From Elusimicrobiota bacterium (GTDB lineage Bacteria; Elusimicrobiota; Elusimicrobia; Elusimicrobiales; Elusimicrobiaceae): DNA of 9,420 nt. The DNA is taken from positions 1-9,420 of the forward strand of contig JAISVV010000031.1 of the NCBI GenBank assembly GCA_031271365.1, given 5' to 3'. The translations under genes and the position numbers were made by a program. Below are positions 1 through 7,026 of the stretch, one piece after another. The stretch's first letter is position 1; each line of letters starts with the position of its first letter. The notes beneath the pieces are model-generated. The model had not been told where the DNA came from. It searched no databases and saw nothing but the letters and a program-made list of their open reading frames with translations.

Positions 1-710
1 AGATTGGGCATTTCTTTATTGTTTTCTATGGCGTAGGGGGTGCCTTCGTCGCCGAAGAGGCCCAAAAGTTTACCGCTTGCGCCGTCCATCTGCAATTTAT
101 TGTAAACAAGGCTGTAGCCTTGTTTTTCGGCTAAATCCAGCAGGGAGGGCGCGTTTAAATATTTGCTGCCGCTGCCAAGCATAATATCTATGTTATTATT
201 TAAAAGGTCGCGGGAAATTTCCTGCCGCAAGGTGCGGCTTTGCTGATGCGCGCCAAAAGCCGAGGGCGTGGCATCCTGCAGATAGGAAGTGGTAACAAGC
301 GCGGTTGCTTTGCCCGCCGCCTTAGCCATTTCTAAAACATTGGGTACGCTTTGGCCGTTAAAATCCACGCCTATGCGCGCGGGCAGCGTATACGCCCCGG
401 TGGACATCTGCGTGCCGGAGCCGGCCGAATCTATAACAATGCTGGATTTGGAGTTGTTAAGCATTATGCCCAGCTGGGATTGGTCTATCAGTTTTTCAAG
501 GCTGCTTGTCCTGTCGGAGTAAATAGAATTGGGGGCCAGGCGCGCGTATTGCATTAAAAGGCCCATAGCCTGCGGGCCCATACCGTCGCCGATATAATAA
601 ATTACGTTTTTTGCCTTAGAAACTTTTGGCGTCTGCGCCGCGCCGTAGCCGGCGGCGCAAAGCATAATGACGCACAGCAGCAGCGCCTGTATCCTTACTT
701 TTTTTGACAT
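1..710 (-). CDS. Secreted alkaline phosphatase (PhoA type), N-terminal 236 codons, partial at left edge
   Basis: Translating the minus strand from the ATG at 710-708 gives an open frame to the window edge. The first ~25 residues form a signal peptide: MSKK, a hydrophobic core (about 9-20), then AGYGAA before Gln26, a plausible signal peptidase I site. The mature part opens with VIYYIGDGMG (about 36-45), whose Asp42 is the usual first metal ligand. VIDSAGSGT (about 92-100) fits the alkaline phosphatase active-site signature with nucleophile Ser95, and is followed by MSTG. LQDATPSAF (about 144-152) matches the region of E. coli PhoA that holds Asp153 and Thr155. The protein should be an exported zinc/magnesium phosphomonoesterase releasing phosphate in the periplasm. 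The family is usually 430-550 residues, so about half is missing, including the C-terminal metal-binding histidines. A ribosome site GAGAGGT lies about 10 nt upstream of the start. No Pho box was recognised. Paralogous phosphatases of the same fold with other substrates cannot be excluded. Confidence 0.93.
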   Translation of the reverse strand, partial: MSKKVRIQALLLCVIMLCAAGYGAAQTPKVSKAKNVIYYIGDGMGPQAMGLLMQYARLAPNSIYSDRTSSLEKLIDQSQLGIMLNNSKSSIVIDSAGSGTQMSTGAYTLPARIGVDFNGQSVPNVLEMAKAAGKATALVTTSYLQDATPSAFGAHQQSRTLRQEISRDLLNNNIDIMLGSGSKYLNAPSLLDLAEKQGYSLVYNKLQMDGASGKLLGLFGDEGTPYAIENNKEMPN

Positions 711-799
711 GGTTTATTTACCTCTCGCGTTTATTTTAGCAGCTACTTTATCTTAAAACAAAACAACTAAGAAAGCGTTAAGACGCCGCGGCGGCCCTT

Positions 800-829
800 T
801 TGCGCCGGCAGCATGATTTATTATACAAT
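800..829 (+). promoter_or_regulatory. Possible promoter of the serine tRNA
   Basis: TTGCGC (800-805) and TACAAT (824-829, five of six consensus bases) are separated by 18 bp. Transcription would begin near 836, about 16 nt before the tRNA. The -35 match is weak (three of six). The position directly upstream of an otherwise isolated tRNA is the main support. This is inference from sequence only. Confidence 0.4.
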
Positions 830-851
830 ATAGCGCACAGGCAGGCCGTTT

Positions 852-936
852 GGAGAGGTGTGTGAGCGGTTGAAACAGCAGGTCTCGAAAACCTGTAGCC
901 CGCAAGGGCTCGAGAGTTCGAATCTCTCCCTCTCCG
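852..936 (+). tRNA. tRNA-Ser (anticodon CGA)
   Basis: A full cloverleaf can be drawn. The acceptor stem GGAGAGG (852-858) pairs perfectly with CCTCTCC (929-935), with G936 as discriminator base. The anticodon stem CAGGT/ACCTG (879-883/891-895) encloses the loop CTCGAAA, with anticodon CGA at 886-888, reading the serine codon UCG. A long variable arm (about 896-911, GCCC/GGGC hairpin) is typical of a class II tRNA, which supports serine. The T arm is GAGAG-TTCGAAT-CTCTC (912-928). CCA is not encoded. The length of 85 nt is normal for tRNA-Ser. The gene stands alone, between the divergent phosphatase gene and the dinD region. Confidence 0.97.
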
Positions 937-1031
937 TTCGTTTTCGCTTCGCTGCGACGTAACTTTAAAGGAGCTAAACTCATTTTAAAAAAGCGAAGAC
1001 GGGCATAGCGGCACAGAACATTGCTGTCAAT

Positions 1032-1047
1032 ACCGCGTAACCGCGTA
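1032..1047 (+). repeat. Tandem 8-bp direct repeat upstream of dinD
   Basis: ACCGCGTA occurs twice back to back (1032-1039 and 1040-1047). It lies in the non-coding stretch between the tRNA and dinD. No known function is recognised; it may be chance or a binding site. Confidence 0.5.
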
Positions 1048-1067
1048 CTCAGGGTTTTTCTTCGGAT

Positions 1068-1103
1068 TTATGTAAAGTCACAAGCATAAAGCCTTATGTA
1101 AAG
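1068..1103 (+). repeat. Direct repeat TTATGTAAAG x2 just before dinD
   Basis: TTATGTAAAG is present at 1068-1077 and again at 1094-1103, start-to-start distance 26 bp (about 2.5 helical turns). The second copy ends 10 nt before the dinD ATG and runs into its ribosome site (AAAGAGGT). The placement fits an operator or a duplicated leader segment. It does not resemble the E. coli SOS box (CTGT-N8-ACAG). Any role is inference. Confidence 0.45.
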
Positions 1104-1113
1104 AGGTACAAGA

Positions 1114-1818
1114 ATGACAAATTTAACTTCTGATACAAGCCCTTTTGAAGGGATAAAAATGGTTGACAGCGAAGGCTTAGAACGCTGGTCCGGCAGAGAT
1201 TTGGCAGTTCTTTTAGGTTATGAAGATTGGCGTAATTTTGAGAAAACGATTAAAAAAGCAAAATTATCGGCCCATACTGTAGGCACCGATGAGAACCACC
1301 ATTTCGTTGAACTCAACAAAATGGTTGCTTTAGGCTCCGGATCGCAAAGAGAAGTTAAGGATTATGCTCTTTCGCGTTATGCTTGCTATCTAATTATCCA
1401 AAATGCCGACCCTTCCAAGCCAATGGTTTCCATGGGGCAAACTTATTTTGCCATTCAGACCCGCAAACAGGAATTGACGGATAGTAACCCTCAAATGGAT
1501 GCGGACTCAAAGAGACTGCTTTTGCGAAGCGAGATGAAATATCATAACAAACAATTAGCGGCCGCGGCAAAACGCGCCGGGGTGGAATCCGGGTTAGATT
1601 ATGCCATATTCCAGGATTATGGTTATAAAGGACTATATGGCGGTATGTCCATGAAGGATATACATCGTAAAAAAGGTCTCAAAAAAAGCCAAGGGATATT
1701 GGACCATATGGGGGCCACGGAATTGGCGGCCAATTTATTTAGAGCAACACAAACAGAAGAGAAGCTAAGGCGCGATTCTGTGCAAGGGAAAGGACAGGCC
1801 AGCCAGGTACATCATTAA
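1114..1818 (+). CDS. dinD: DNA-damage-inducible protein D (DinD), cut short by an in-frame TAA
   Basis: The 234-residue product is strongly DinD-like along its whole length. Recognisable blocks are WSGRDLAVLLGY (about 25-36) and YEDWRNF within the Bro-N-like N-terminal domain, then LSRYACYLIIQN (about 86-97) and the GQTYFAIQTR block (about 108-117). Further on are AIFQDYGYKGLYGG (about 164-177), the KGLKKSQGILDHMG block (about 187-200) and NLFRATQTEEKLRRD (about 207-221). E. coli DinD is an SOS-induced cytoplasmic protein reported to inhibit RecA filament activity. The E. coli protein has about 274 residues; here TAA at 1816-1818 stops translation about 40 residues early, yet the same frame continues with DinD sequence. 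AGAGGT lies about 6 nt before the ATG. By eye, codon use differs from flanking genes (more GCT/GCA, CGT/AGA, GTT, AAT; fewer GCG and CGC), suggesting horizontal transfer. Whether the shortened protein works is unknown. Confidence 0.9.
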   Translation: MTNLTSDTSPFEGIKMVDSEGLERWSGRDLAVLLGYEDWRNFEKTIKKAKLSAHTVGTDENHHFVELNKMVALGSGSQREVKDYALSRYACYLIIQNADPSKPMVSMGQTYFAIQTRKQELTDSNPQMDADSKRLLLRSEMKYHNKQLAAAAKRAGVESGLDYAIFQDYGYKGLYGGMSMKDIHRKKGLKKSQGILDHMGATELAANLFRATQTEEKLRRDSVQGKGQASQVHH

Positions 1819-1941
1819 GTTGGCAAAAAAGTCCGTCAAACAATAAGGGATTTAGGGGGTACTATGCCGGAGAATTTACCCACCCCGCCAGATAGTATAA
1901 AAAAACTAGAACGAAGAGTAAAAAAATTAAAAAAAGACTAA
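1819..1941 (+). pseudogene. dinD: Detached C-terminal tail of dinD, in frame after the premature stop
   Basis: Reading straight on after the TAA at 1816-1818, with no frameshift, gives 40 codons beginning VGKKVRQTIRDLGGTMPENL and ending in a lysine-rich tail before TAA at 1939-1941. This matches the DinD C-terminus as I remember it from E. coli (VGRKVRQTI... GGTMPEELPTP). With the upstream part, the whole frame 1114-1941 would encode 275 residues plus one stop, essentially the normal DinD length. A substitution such as GAA to TAA would explain it. A restart at ATG 1864, preceded by GGGGGT, is possible but would make only 25 residues. Confidence 0.85.
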
Positions 1942-1990
1942 TTCCCCTAAATTGATACCCGTCGTTTATTTTTGCGTAACGATTTAGGCG

Positions 1991-2013
1991 CCGCTTATAC
2001 AAAAATTAAGCGG
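1991..2013 (+). repeat. Inverted repeat between dinD and the glycan cluster
   Basis: CCGCTTA (1991-1997) and TAAGCGG (2007-2013) are perfect 7-bp arms around a 9-nt AT-rich loop. No U-run follows on either strand, so it is not a convincing intrinsic terminator. It lies in the 112-bp gap (1942-2053) that must hold any promoter of the glycan operon. A weak promoter-like pair (TTGCGT 1972-1977, TATACA 1996-2001, 18-bp spacing) overlaps it. An operator or weak terminator is possible. The remainder of this gap shows nothing else definite. Confidence 0.35.
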
Positions 2014-2053
2014 GAAAATTGAACAATCTTAGGATAATATAAAGAGAATTTTT

Positions 2054-2770
2054 ATGGCAAAAGGAATACAAGGCTTTGTTATACATCTTAGCACCGACGA
2101 GGAGCGCGGCGCGCATATGCGCGCGCAGATTAAAGGCCTGGCTATCCCCGTACATTTTATCCTGGAAGGCGACGCCGCAGACCTTACCCCCGAAATCCTT
2201 GAAAAATATTTTACCGGCGATTTAAAAGCCAAACTGGGCGTAACAAGCTGCACTTACAAACATTTACGCGCGCTGGAAGAAATGACCGCCAAAAATATCC
2301 CCTACGGCCTTATTTTTGAAAACGATATTTTTTTAACGCCCGATTTTGAACCCGCCCTCCACGCCGCCATTGCCGAAATAGAGCAAAAAAATATAACCAA
2401 TTTCCTGCTTAGTTTAGAAGATTCCAATCTGCGCTACGTGCCCGGCAGCCAAAGGCGCAAAGGCCAGCTTGTATACCCCCGCGATATCGGCCGCTTTGCA
2501 GGCGCGTATCTGCTGGATTTGCCGGCCGCCAGAAATATCCTAAAAGAAGTTGCCGAAAACAAGTGCGAGCTTATTATAGACAGCTTCCATACGCATTGCG
2601 GGCGCAAGGGGCTTATAAATTTTTACTGGCTGCACCCCACAATAGCCACGCAAGGCTCGCACAACGGCAAAATAGCCAACGGCATAAGCAAAAAAGCCGG
2701 CAATATTTTCAGGCGTATATCGTTTGAAACGCAAAGAGTATATAAAAAGATTCTCTGGAGGTTTAGATGA
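2054..2770 (+). CDS. Glycosyltransferase family 25 protein (LPS-type), divergent copy
   Basis: The 238-residue protein begins with a GT25-like beta strand, [12 protein letters not shown] (about 7-18). A conserved-type helix follows, [17 protein letters not shown] (about 61-77), the counterpart of the usual GEIGCxLSH segment. The metal/donor motif FENDIFL (about 88-94) takes the place of the common LEDDV, with Asn90 where Asp is usual. [19 protein letters not shown] (about 146-164) resembles the GT25 block in which a residue after the tyrosine-rich strand is followed by an AA-helix. The C-terminus is basic. No membrane segment is visible, so it is probably a cytoplasmic enzyme acting at the inner membrane. 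It is first in a tightly packed operon, and its TGA overlaps the rfbA ATG (ATGA). AAGAGA precedes the start. GT25 enzymes usually add galactose or glucose to LPS or protein acceptors; the sugar used here cannot be told. Confidence 0.8.
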   Translation: MAKGIQGFVIHLSTDEERGAHMRAQIKGLAIPVHFILEGDAADLTPEILEKYFTGDLKAKLGVTSCTYKHLRALEEMTAKNIPYGLIFENDIFLTPDFEPALHAAIAEIEQKNITNFLLSLEDSNLRYVPGSQRRKGQLVYPRDIGRFAGAYLLDLPAARNILKEVAENKCELIIDSFHTHCGRKGLINFYWLHPTIATQGSHNGKIANGISKKAGNIFRRISFETQRVYKKILWRFR

Positions 2771-3651
2771 AAGGCATTATTTTAGCCGGCGGCACGGGAA
2801 GCAGGCTTTTCCCGGCTACTTTAGCGGTTTCCAAACAGCTTATACCCATTTACGATAAACCGATGATTTACTATCCGCTTTCCATACATATGCTGGCCGG
2901 CATACGGGAAGTTTTGATAATCTCCACGCCAAAAGATTTGCCGATGTACAAAAACCTGCTCGGCGACGGCGGCGATTACGGCATGGCCATCAGCTACGTG
3001 GAGCAGCCCCGCCCCGAAGGTTTGGCCCAGGCCTTTATCCTGGGCGATAAATTTATCGGCGGGGACAGCGTCTCCCTAATTTTGGGCGACAATATTTTTT
3101 ACGGCAAAGATTTAAAAAATATGGCCGCGGGCGCGGCGGCTTTAAAAACCGGCGCGCAGGTGTTTGCCTATCATGTAAAGGACCCGCAGTCCTACGGCAT
3201 CGTGGAAATTGACGGCGACAATAAAGCCGTATCCATAGAAGAAAAGCCAAAAAACCCCAAATCCAACTGGGCGGTAACGGGGCTTTATTATTACGACAAC
3301 CAGGTTGTCGACGTGGCAAAAAACCTAAAACCCTCCCCCCGCGGCGAGCTGGAAATTACCGCCGTCAACGATTATTACCTTAAAAAAGGCCAGCTTTCGG
3401 TAAACCTTATGGGCCGCGGCATGGCCTGGCTTGATACCGGCACCCACAGCGACCTTATTAAAGCCTCCGTCTTCATAGAAGCGCTGGAAACGCGCCAGGG
3501 CCTAAAAATTGCGTGCCTGGAGGCAATAGCCTTTAAAAACGGCTGGATAAGCATGGAGCAGCTTTTGGCGCGCGGCGAAAAAATGAAGACGACCGAATAC
3601 GGCCAATACCTGTTAAACATACCGAGGGATTTAAAAAATGGATTTTTCTAA
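2767..3651 (+). CDS. rfbA: Glucose-1-phosphate thymidylyltransferase
   Basis: This enzyme makes dTDP-glucose from dTTP and glucose 1-phosphate, the first step of dTDP-L-rhamnose synthesis. The N-terminus carries the nucleotidyltransferase signature [18 protein letters not shown] (about 8-25) with the catalytic Arg/Lys region. [19 protein letters not shown] follows immediately, as in RmlA proteins. [11 protein letters not shown] (about 103-113) holds the metal-binding Asp. [20 protein letters not shown] (about 156-175) is the sugar-binding block, and [15 protein letters not shown] (about 217-231) is also typical. The 294 residues are full family length. GGAGG lies 6 nt before the start, and the ATG overlaps the preceding stop by 4 nt. 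The rfbC start lies inside the last codons. It belongs to the rfbACDB block. Confidence 0.97.
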   Translation: MKGIILAGGTGSRLFPATLAVSKQLIPIYDKPMIYYPLSIHMLAGIREVLIISTPKDLPMYKNLLGDGGDYGMAISYVEQPRPEGLAQAFILGDKFIGGDSVSLILGDNIFYGKDLKNMAAGAAALKTGAQVFAYHVKDPQSYGIVEIDGDNKAVSIEEKPKNPKSNWAVTGLYYYDNQVVDVAKNLKPSPRGELEITAVNDYYLKKGQLSVNLMGRGMAWLDTGTHSDLIKASVFIEALETRQGLKIACLEAIAFKNGWISMEQLLARGEKMKTTEYGQYLLNIPRDLKNGFF

Positions 3652-4186
3652 GACGCCGCTGGAAGGCCTAATTGCAATAACGCCAAAAGTATTTACCGAC
3701 GCGCGCGGCGGCTTTTTTGAAACTTACAGCAAAAAAGATTTTGCGGCCGCCGGCATAAACGCGGATTTTGTGCAGGATAATCAATCTTATTCCAAACGCG
3801 GCGTTATACGCGCCCTGCACCTGCAGCGCGCGCCGCACGCGCAGGCAAAGCTGGTGCGCGTTTTACAAGGCAGGGTTTTTGACGTTGTGGTTGATTTGCG
3901 CCCGCAAAGCAAAACCTTCGGCCAATGGTACGGGGTGGAGCTTTCCTGCCAAAACAATAAAATGCTCTTTATCCCGCGCGGCCTGGCGCACGGGTTCAGC
4001 GTGTTGAGCGAGGCGGCCGTCTTTGGCTATAAATGCGATAACTTCTATAATAAAGAATCCGAGGCCGGCATAATTTACAACGACCCGGATTTAAACATAG
4101 ACTGGCGCGTGGCCGGGCAGGACGCCGTGGTATCGGATAAAGATAAACTGCTGCCCTCCTTTAAGGCGTACAAAGAAACTTTATGA
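3638..4186 (+). CDS. rfbC: dTDP-4-dehydrorhamnose 3,5-epimerase
   Basis: This cupin-fold enzyme converts dTDP-4-keto-6-deoxyglucose to dTDP-4-keto-L-rhamnose. [20 protein letters not shown] (16-35) is the family N-terminus, and [18 protein letters not shown] (46-63) contains the catalytic His61. [18 protein letters not shown] (71-88) and the [12 protein letters not shown] strand (112-123) build the barrel. YKCDNFYN (131-138) holds the active-site tyrosine region. Asp169 in SDKDKLLP fits the catalytic-dyad aspartate. At 182 residues it is full length. The usual RGLHYQ is RALHLQ here, a mild variation. The start overlaps rfbA by 14 nt and has GAGGGA about 8 nt upstream; the stop overlaps rfbD by 4 nt. 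Confidence 0.96.
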   Translation: MDFSKTPLEGLIAITPKVFTDARGGFFETYSKKDFAAAGINADFVQDNQSYSKRGVIRALHLQRAPHAQAKLVRVLQGRVFDVVVDLRPQSKTFGQWYGVELSCQNNKMLFIPRGLAHGFSVLSEAAVFGYKCDNFYNKESEAGIIYNDPDLNIDWRVAGQDAVVSDKDKLLPSFKAYKETL

Positions 4187-5028
4187 TACTGGTAACCGGC
4201 GCAAAGGGCCAGCTTGGCGCCTGCCTTGGCGAACTTTTAACCCCGCGGCAAGCCTGTTTTTGCGACGTGCAGGAGTTGGACATAACCTCCGCCGCCGCCG
4301 TAGAAAGCTATGTTAAAGACAAAAAAATAACCGCCATTGTAAACTGCGCCGCCTATACCAATGTAGACAAAGCCGAAGACGAACAGGCCGCCGCTTTTGC
4401 CGTCAACGCGCTCGGCCCCGAAAATTTGGCAAAAGCCGCGGCCGCGCTTAACGCGCCTATGGTGCACATCTCCACCGATTATGTTTTTAGCGGGCAAAGC
4501 GCAAACGCTTTGCTTACCGAAGAAAGCCAAACCGCGCCTTTGGGCGTTTACGGCCAATCCAAACTTGCCGGCGAAGAAGCCGTCAAAAAATACGCAAGTA
4601 ACTTTATAATACTGCGCACCGCCTGGCTTTACAGCCCCTACGGCGGCAATTTTTTAAAAACAATACTAAGGCTTGCCGCGCAAAAGCCGCAGATATCCGT
4701 GGTGGCGGACCAAATAGGCACGCCTACCTACGCGCCGGATTTGGCGCAAATTATTGTAAAAATACTTGCCTTAGGCGCGCAGAACAAGCGTAAAGCGTAT
4801 CACTTTTCCAACGAAGGCGTTTGCAGCTGGTATGATTTTGCGCACGAAATTATCCGCCAACAAAAACTGCCGTGCAAAATTATCCCCATAAAAACAAGCC
4901 AGTACCCCGCAAAAGCCAAAAGGCCGTTTTTCAGCGCGCTGGATAAAACTTCTATAAAAAAAGACTATAATATTGAAATACGTCACTGGACTGAGGGGGT
5001 TGCAGAATGCTTAAAAAAACTATCTTAA
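4183..5028 (+). CDS. rfbD: dTDP-4-dehydrorhamnose reductase
   Basis: This enzyme performs the final NAD(P)H-dependent reduction to dTDP-L-rhamnose. It is a short-chain dehydrogenase-fold protein with nucleotide-binding GAKGQLG (6-12), then NCAAYTNVDKAE (54-65). The STDYVFSG strand (97-104) carries the catalytic Thr/Ser region. VYGQSKLAGE (122-131) has the catalytic pair Tyr123 and Lys127. ILRTAWLYSPYGGNF and DQIGTPTYAPDLA later in the chain are hallmarks of RmlD. At 281 residues it is of normal length. It overlaps rfbC by 4 nt, with only a weak ribosome site (AAAGAAA), so translation is probably coupled. Its 3' end overlaps rfbB by 22 nt. Confidence 0.96.
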   Translation: MILVTGAKGQLGACLGELLTPRQACFCDVQELDITSAAAVESYVKDKKITAIVNCAAYTNVDKAEDEQAAAFAVNALGPENLAKAAAALNAPMVHISTDYVFSGQSANALLTEESQTAPLGVYGQSKLAGEEAVKKYASNFIILRTAWLYSPYGGNFLKTILRLAAQKPQISVVADQIGTPTYAPDLAQIIVKILALGAQNKRKAYHFSNEGVCSWYDFAHEIIRQQKLPCKIIPIKTSQYPAKAKRPFFSALDKTSIKKDYNIEIRHWTEGVAECLKKLS

Positions 5029-6026
5029 TCACCGGCGGGGCAGGCTTTATCGGCAGTAATTTTGCGCCTTACTTTGCCAAAAAATATCCAAAGTACCGCA
5101 TAATTAACCTTGATAAACTTACCTATGCCGGCAACCCGGCCAATTTGGCCGAACTTAAAGGCAGCAAAAATTACGCCTTTGTAAAAGGCGATATCTGCAA
5201 CGCGGAACTTATTGCAAAACTATTTAAAAAACACGATGTGCGCGGCGTTATACACTTTGCCGCAGAATCGCACGTAGATAATTCCATCACCGGCCCGCTG
5301 CCTTTTATCAAAACAAATATAGAGGGCACCTTTATCCTGCTTGACGCCGCCAAAAAACATTGGATGGAAGGGCCCTTTAAATACAAAAAAGGCTACGAAG
5401 GCTGCCGCCTGCACCATATCTCCACCGACGAGGTTTACGGCACTTTAGGCCCGCGCGGTTTATTTAAGGAAACAACGCCCTACGCCCCCAACTCGCCTTA
5501 CAGCGCGAGCAAGGCCTCCAGCGATTTTTTGGTGCGCGCGTATCACCACACTTTCGGCCTTAACGTAACTACCAGCAATTGCTCCAACAACTACGGCCCG
5601 AAACAGCACGGCGAAAAACTGATACCGACCATAATACGCAAGGCCTTATCCGGCCAGCCGATACCCATCTACGGCGACGGCAAAAACGTGCGCGACTGGC
5701 TTTACGTTTTAGACCACTGCAAAGGCATAGATTTGGTTTACCACAAAGGCAAACCCGGCCAGACATATAATATCGGCGGCCGCAACGAGCGTAATAATTT
5801 AGAGATTGTAAGCGTCATCTGTAAAATACTTGACGGCCTAAAACCGCTGCCGGACAACAGGCATTATAAAGATTTAATTACCTTTGTAAAAGACCGCCCC
5901 GGCCACGATAAACGCTATGCCATAGACGCCGCCAAGCTGGAGCGCGAGCTGGGCTGGCGCGCCGCGGAAACTTTTGATACAGGCATATTAAAAACCGTAA
6001 AGTGGTACTTAAAAAATGGCAGATAA
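5007..6026 (+). CDS. rfbB: dTDP-glucose 4,6-dehydratase
   Basis: This enzyme converts dTDP-glucose to dTDP-4-keto-6-deoxyglucose, the branch-point intermediate of this locus. The extended short-chain dehydrogenase fold shows the NAD site TGGAGFIGSNF (9-19), NLDKLTYAGNPANL and FAAESHVDNS. STDEVYG (139-145) holds the Thr-Asp-Glu active-site triad. NSPYSASKASSDFLVRAYHH includes Tyr165 and Lys169 of the YxxxK motif. NCSNNYGPKQHGEKLIPT and YGDGKNVRDWLYV bind the dTDP-sugar. At 339 residues it is slightly short of the ~350-360 usual for RmlB but complete. GAGGGGG about 8 nt upstream supports this ATG, which lies inside the rfbD end. It may serve both the rhamnose genes and the keto-isomerase branch at 7855. 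Confidence 0.97.
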   Translation: MLKKTILITGGAGFIGSNFAPYFAKKYPKYRIINLDKLTYAGNPANLAELKGSKNYAFVKGDICNAELIAKLFKKHDVRGVIHFAAESHVDNSITGPLPFIKTNIEGTFILLDAAKKHWMEGPFKYKKGYEGCRLHHISTDEVYGTLGPRGLFKETTPYAPNSPYSASKASSDFLVRAYHHTFGLNVTTSNCSNNYGPKQHGEKLIPTIIRKALSGQPIPIYGDGKNVRDWLYVLDHCKGIDLVYHKGKPGQTYNIGGRNERNNLEIVSVICKILDGLKPLPDNRHYKDLITFVKDRPGHDKRYAIDAAKLERELGWRAAETFDTGILKTVKWYLKNGR

Positions 6027-7026
6027 ACCGCAAATTTCCATAATCATCCCCGTATATAACGTAGAAAAGTATCTTGCCTGCTGCCTAAACAGCGCGCTGA
6101 GCCAGACTTTTGCGGATTTTGAGGCCATTTGCATAGACGACGGCTCTACGGATAATTCTTTGCAGATACTTAAAGAGTACGCGCAAAGGGACGCGCGCAT
6201 AAAAGTAACAACACGCGAAAACAGGGGCCTTTCCGTAACGCGCAACGAAGGCATACAGGCGGCGCGGGGCGAATACATCTACTTCTTAGACAGCGACGAC
6301 GCCATGCACCCGCAGCTGCTGGAAGTTGCCCACCATTTTGCGCAAAAACAAAACGCGCCGTGCGTAGTTTTTAAATATGATAAAAAGATGCACAAAGCCT
6401 CCGGCCAAATACCGGACGCGGCCTCCTACAAGCATAAAATATTACGCTACGACGATGTCGGCGCAATACCATTTAAAATAACCGATAAACCGCTGTTTTT
6501 ATTCAAAAAAAACCTTATGTACAAGATGACCTATTACGTCTGGGCGCGGCTGTATAAAAGGGAACTTTTGGAAGGCATAAACTTTATAGCGGATATCCAG
6601 TTTGAAGACGACCCTTTTACAATAGCCGTCTGCGGTAAACACCCAAAAACCGTTTTGCTAAACGAGCCGCTTTATTTTTATACCAACAATAAACAATCCA
6701 TCTCCAACCTGGGTAAAAAAGAAATTACGCCCAAGCAAATAGATTTTTACCGCCGCGGCACGGATTATATCTACGAGCGTTATAAAAACGCGCCGAAAGA
6801 GGATTTTGATTTTGTGGCAAAAACAATTATCCCGCGCAGGCTGCGCATACAATACCGCCAAATAAAAAAAGCCGTCAAAGAACATCAGCCGCAGCTTTTA
6901 AAACTCTTTACGCAGGAACTTGCCGACGCGCAAAGCAAAGGCTTTTTGCCTTTTACTTTTAACCCCAGGGATTTATTTTACCTATTAAAATACCGCAAAT
7001 TACTGGGCAAGGCGGCTAAACTTTAA
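6016..7026 (+). CDS. Family 2 glycosyltransferase
   Basis: The 336-residue protein opens with a canonical GT-A nucleotide-sugar domain. ISIIIPVYNVEKYLACCLNS (7-26) is followed by IDDGSTDNS (40-48, with the nucleotide-binding aspartates) and ENRGLSVTRNEGIQAARGEY (about 69-88). YFLDSDD (about 89-95) carries the metal-binding DxD at 92-94. About 240 less conserved residues follow, basic near the C-terminus, with no clear transmembrane segment. It probably adds one sugar to a lipid-linked surface-glycan precursor on the cytoplasmic face. Donor and acceptor cannot be deduced, but its place directly after rfbB makes a rhamnosyltransferase or a partner in the same repeat unit a fair guess. The start overlaps rfbB by 11 nt and has a weak ribosome site. 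The stop directly abuts the next ATG. Confidence 0.9.
   Translation: MADKPQISIIIPVYNVEKYLACCLNSALSQTFADFEAICIDDGSTDNSLQILKEYAQRDARIKVTTRENRGLSVTRNEGIQAARGEYIYFLDSDDAMHPQLLEVAHHFAQKQNAPCVVFKYDKKMHKASGQIPDAASYKHKILRYDDVGAIPFKITDKPLFLFKKNLMYKMTYYVWARLYKRELLEGINFIADIQFEDDPFTIAVCGKHPKTVLLNEPLYFYTNNKQSISNLGKKEITPKQIDFYRRGTDYIYERYKNAPKEDFDFVAKTIIPRRLRIQYRQIKKAVKEHQPQLLKLFTQELADAQSKGFLPFTFNPRDLFYLLKYRKLLGKAAKL

Noticed and set aside
784..793. Perfect 10-bp palindrome CGCCGCGGCG near the phosphatase upstream region
   Set aside because: It is short, GC-only and without a T-run or partner site; it could arise by chance, and no regulator is suggested.
939..956. Small hairpin after the tRNA (TCGC/GCGA) as a terminator
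   Set aside because: The stem is only 4 bp and no uridine run follows.
753..983. 76-codon minus-strand ORF across the tRNA
   Set aside because: Its residues GEGEIRTLEPLRATGF and on are the antisense reading of tRNA-Ser, a well-known false protein in databases.
1816..1818. Programmed readthrough of the dinD TAA
   Set aside because: TAA is not used for selenocysteine or pyrrolysine, and no recoding hairpin is apparent directly downstream; mutation or base-call error is simpler.
2019..2038. TTGAAC and GATAAT as a promoter for the glycan operon
   Set aside because: Only 8 bp separate the two hexamers, far from the 16-18 bp needed, and transcription would begin nearly at the start codon.
4237..4557. 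106-codon minus-strand ORF inside rfbD
   Set aside because: It is antisense to conserved rfbD sequence, glycine/tyrosine-rich and low in complexity, as expected from a shadow frame.
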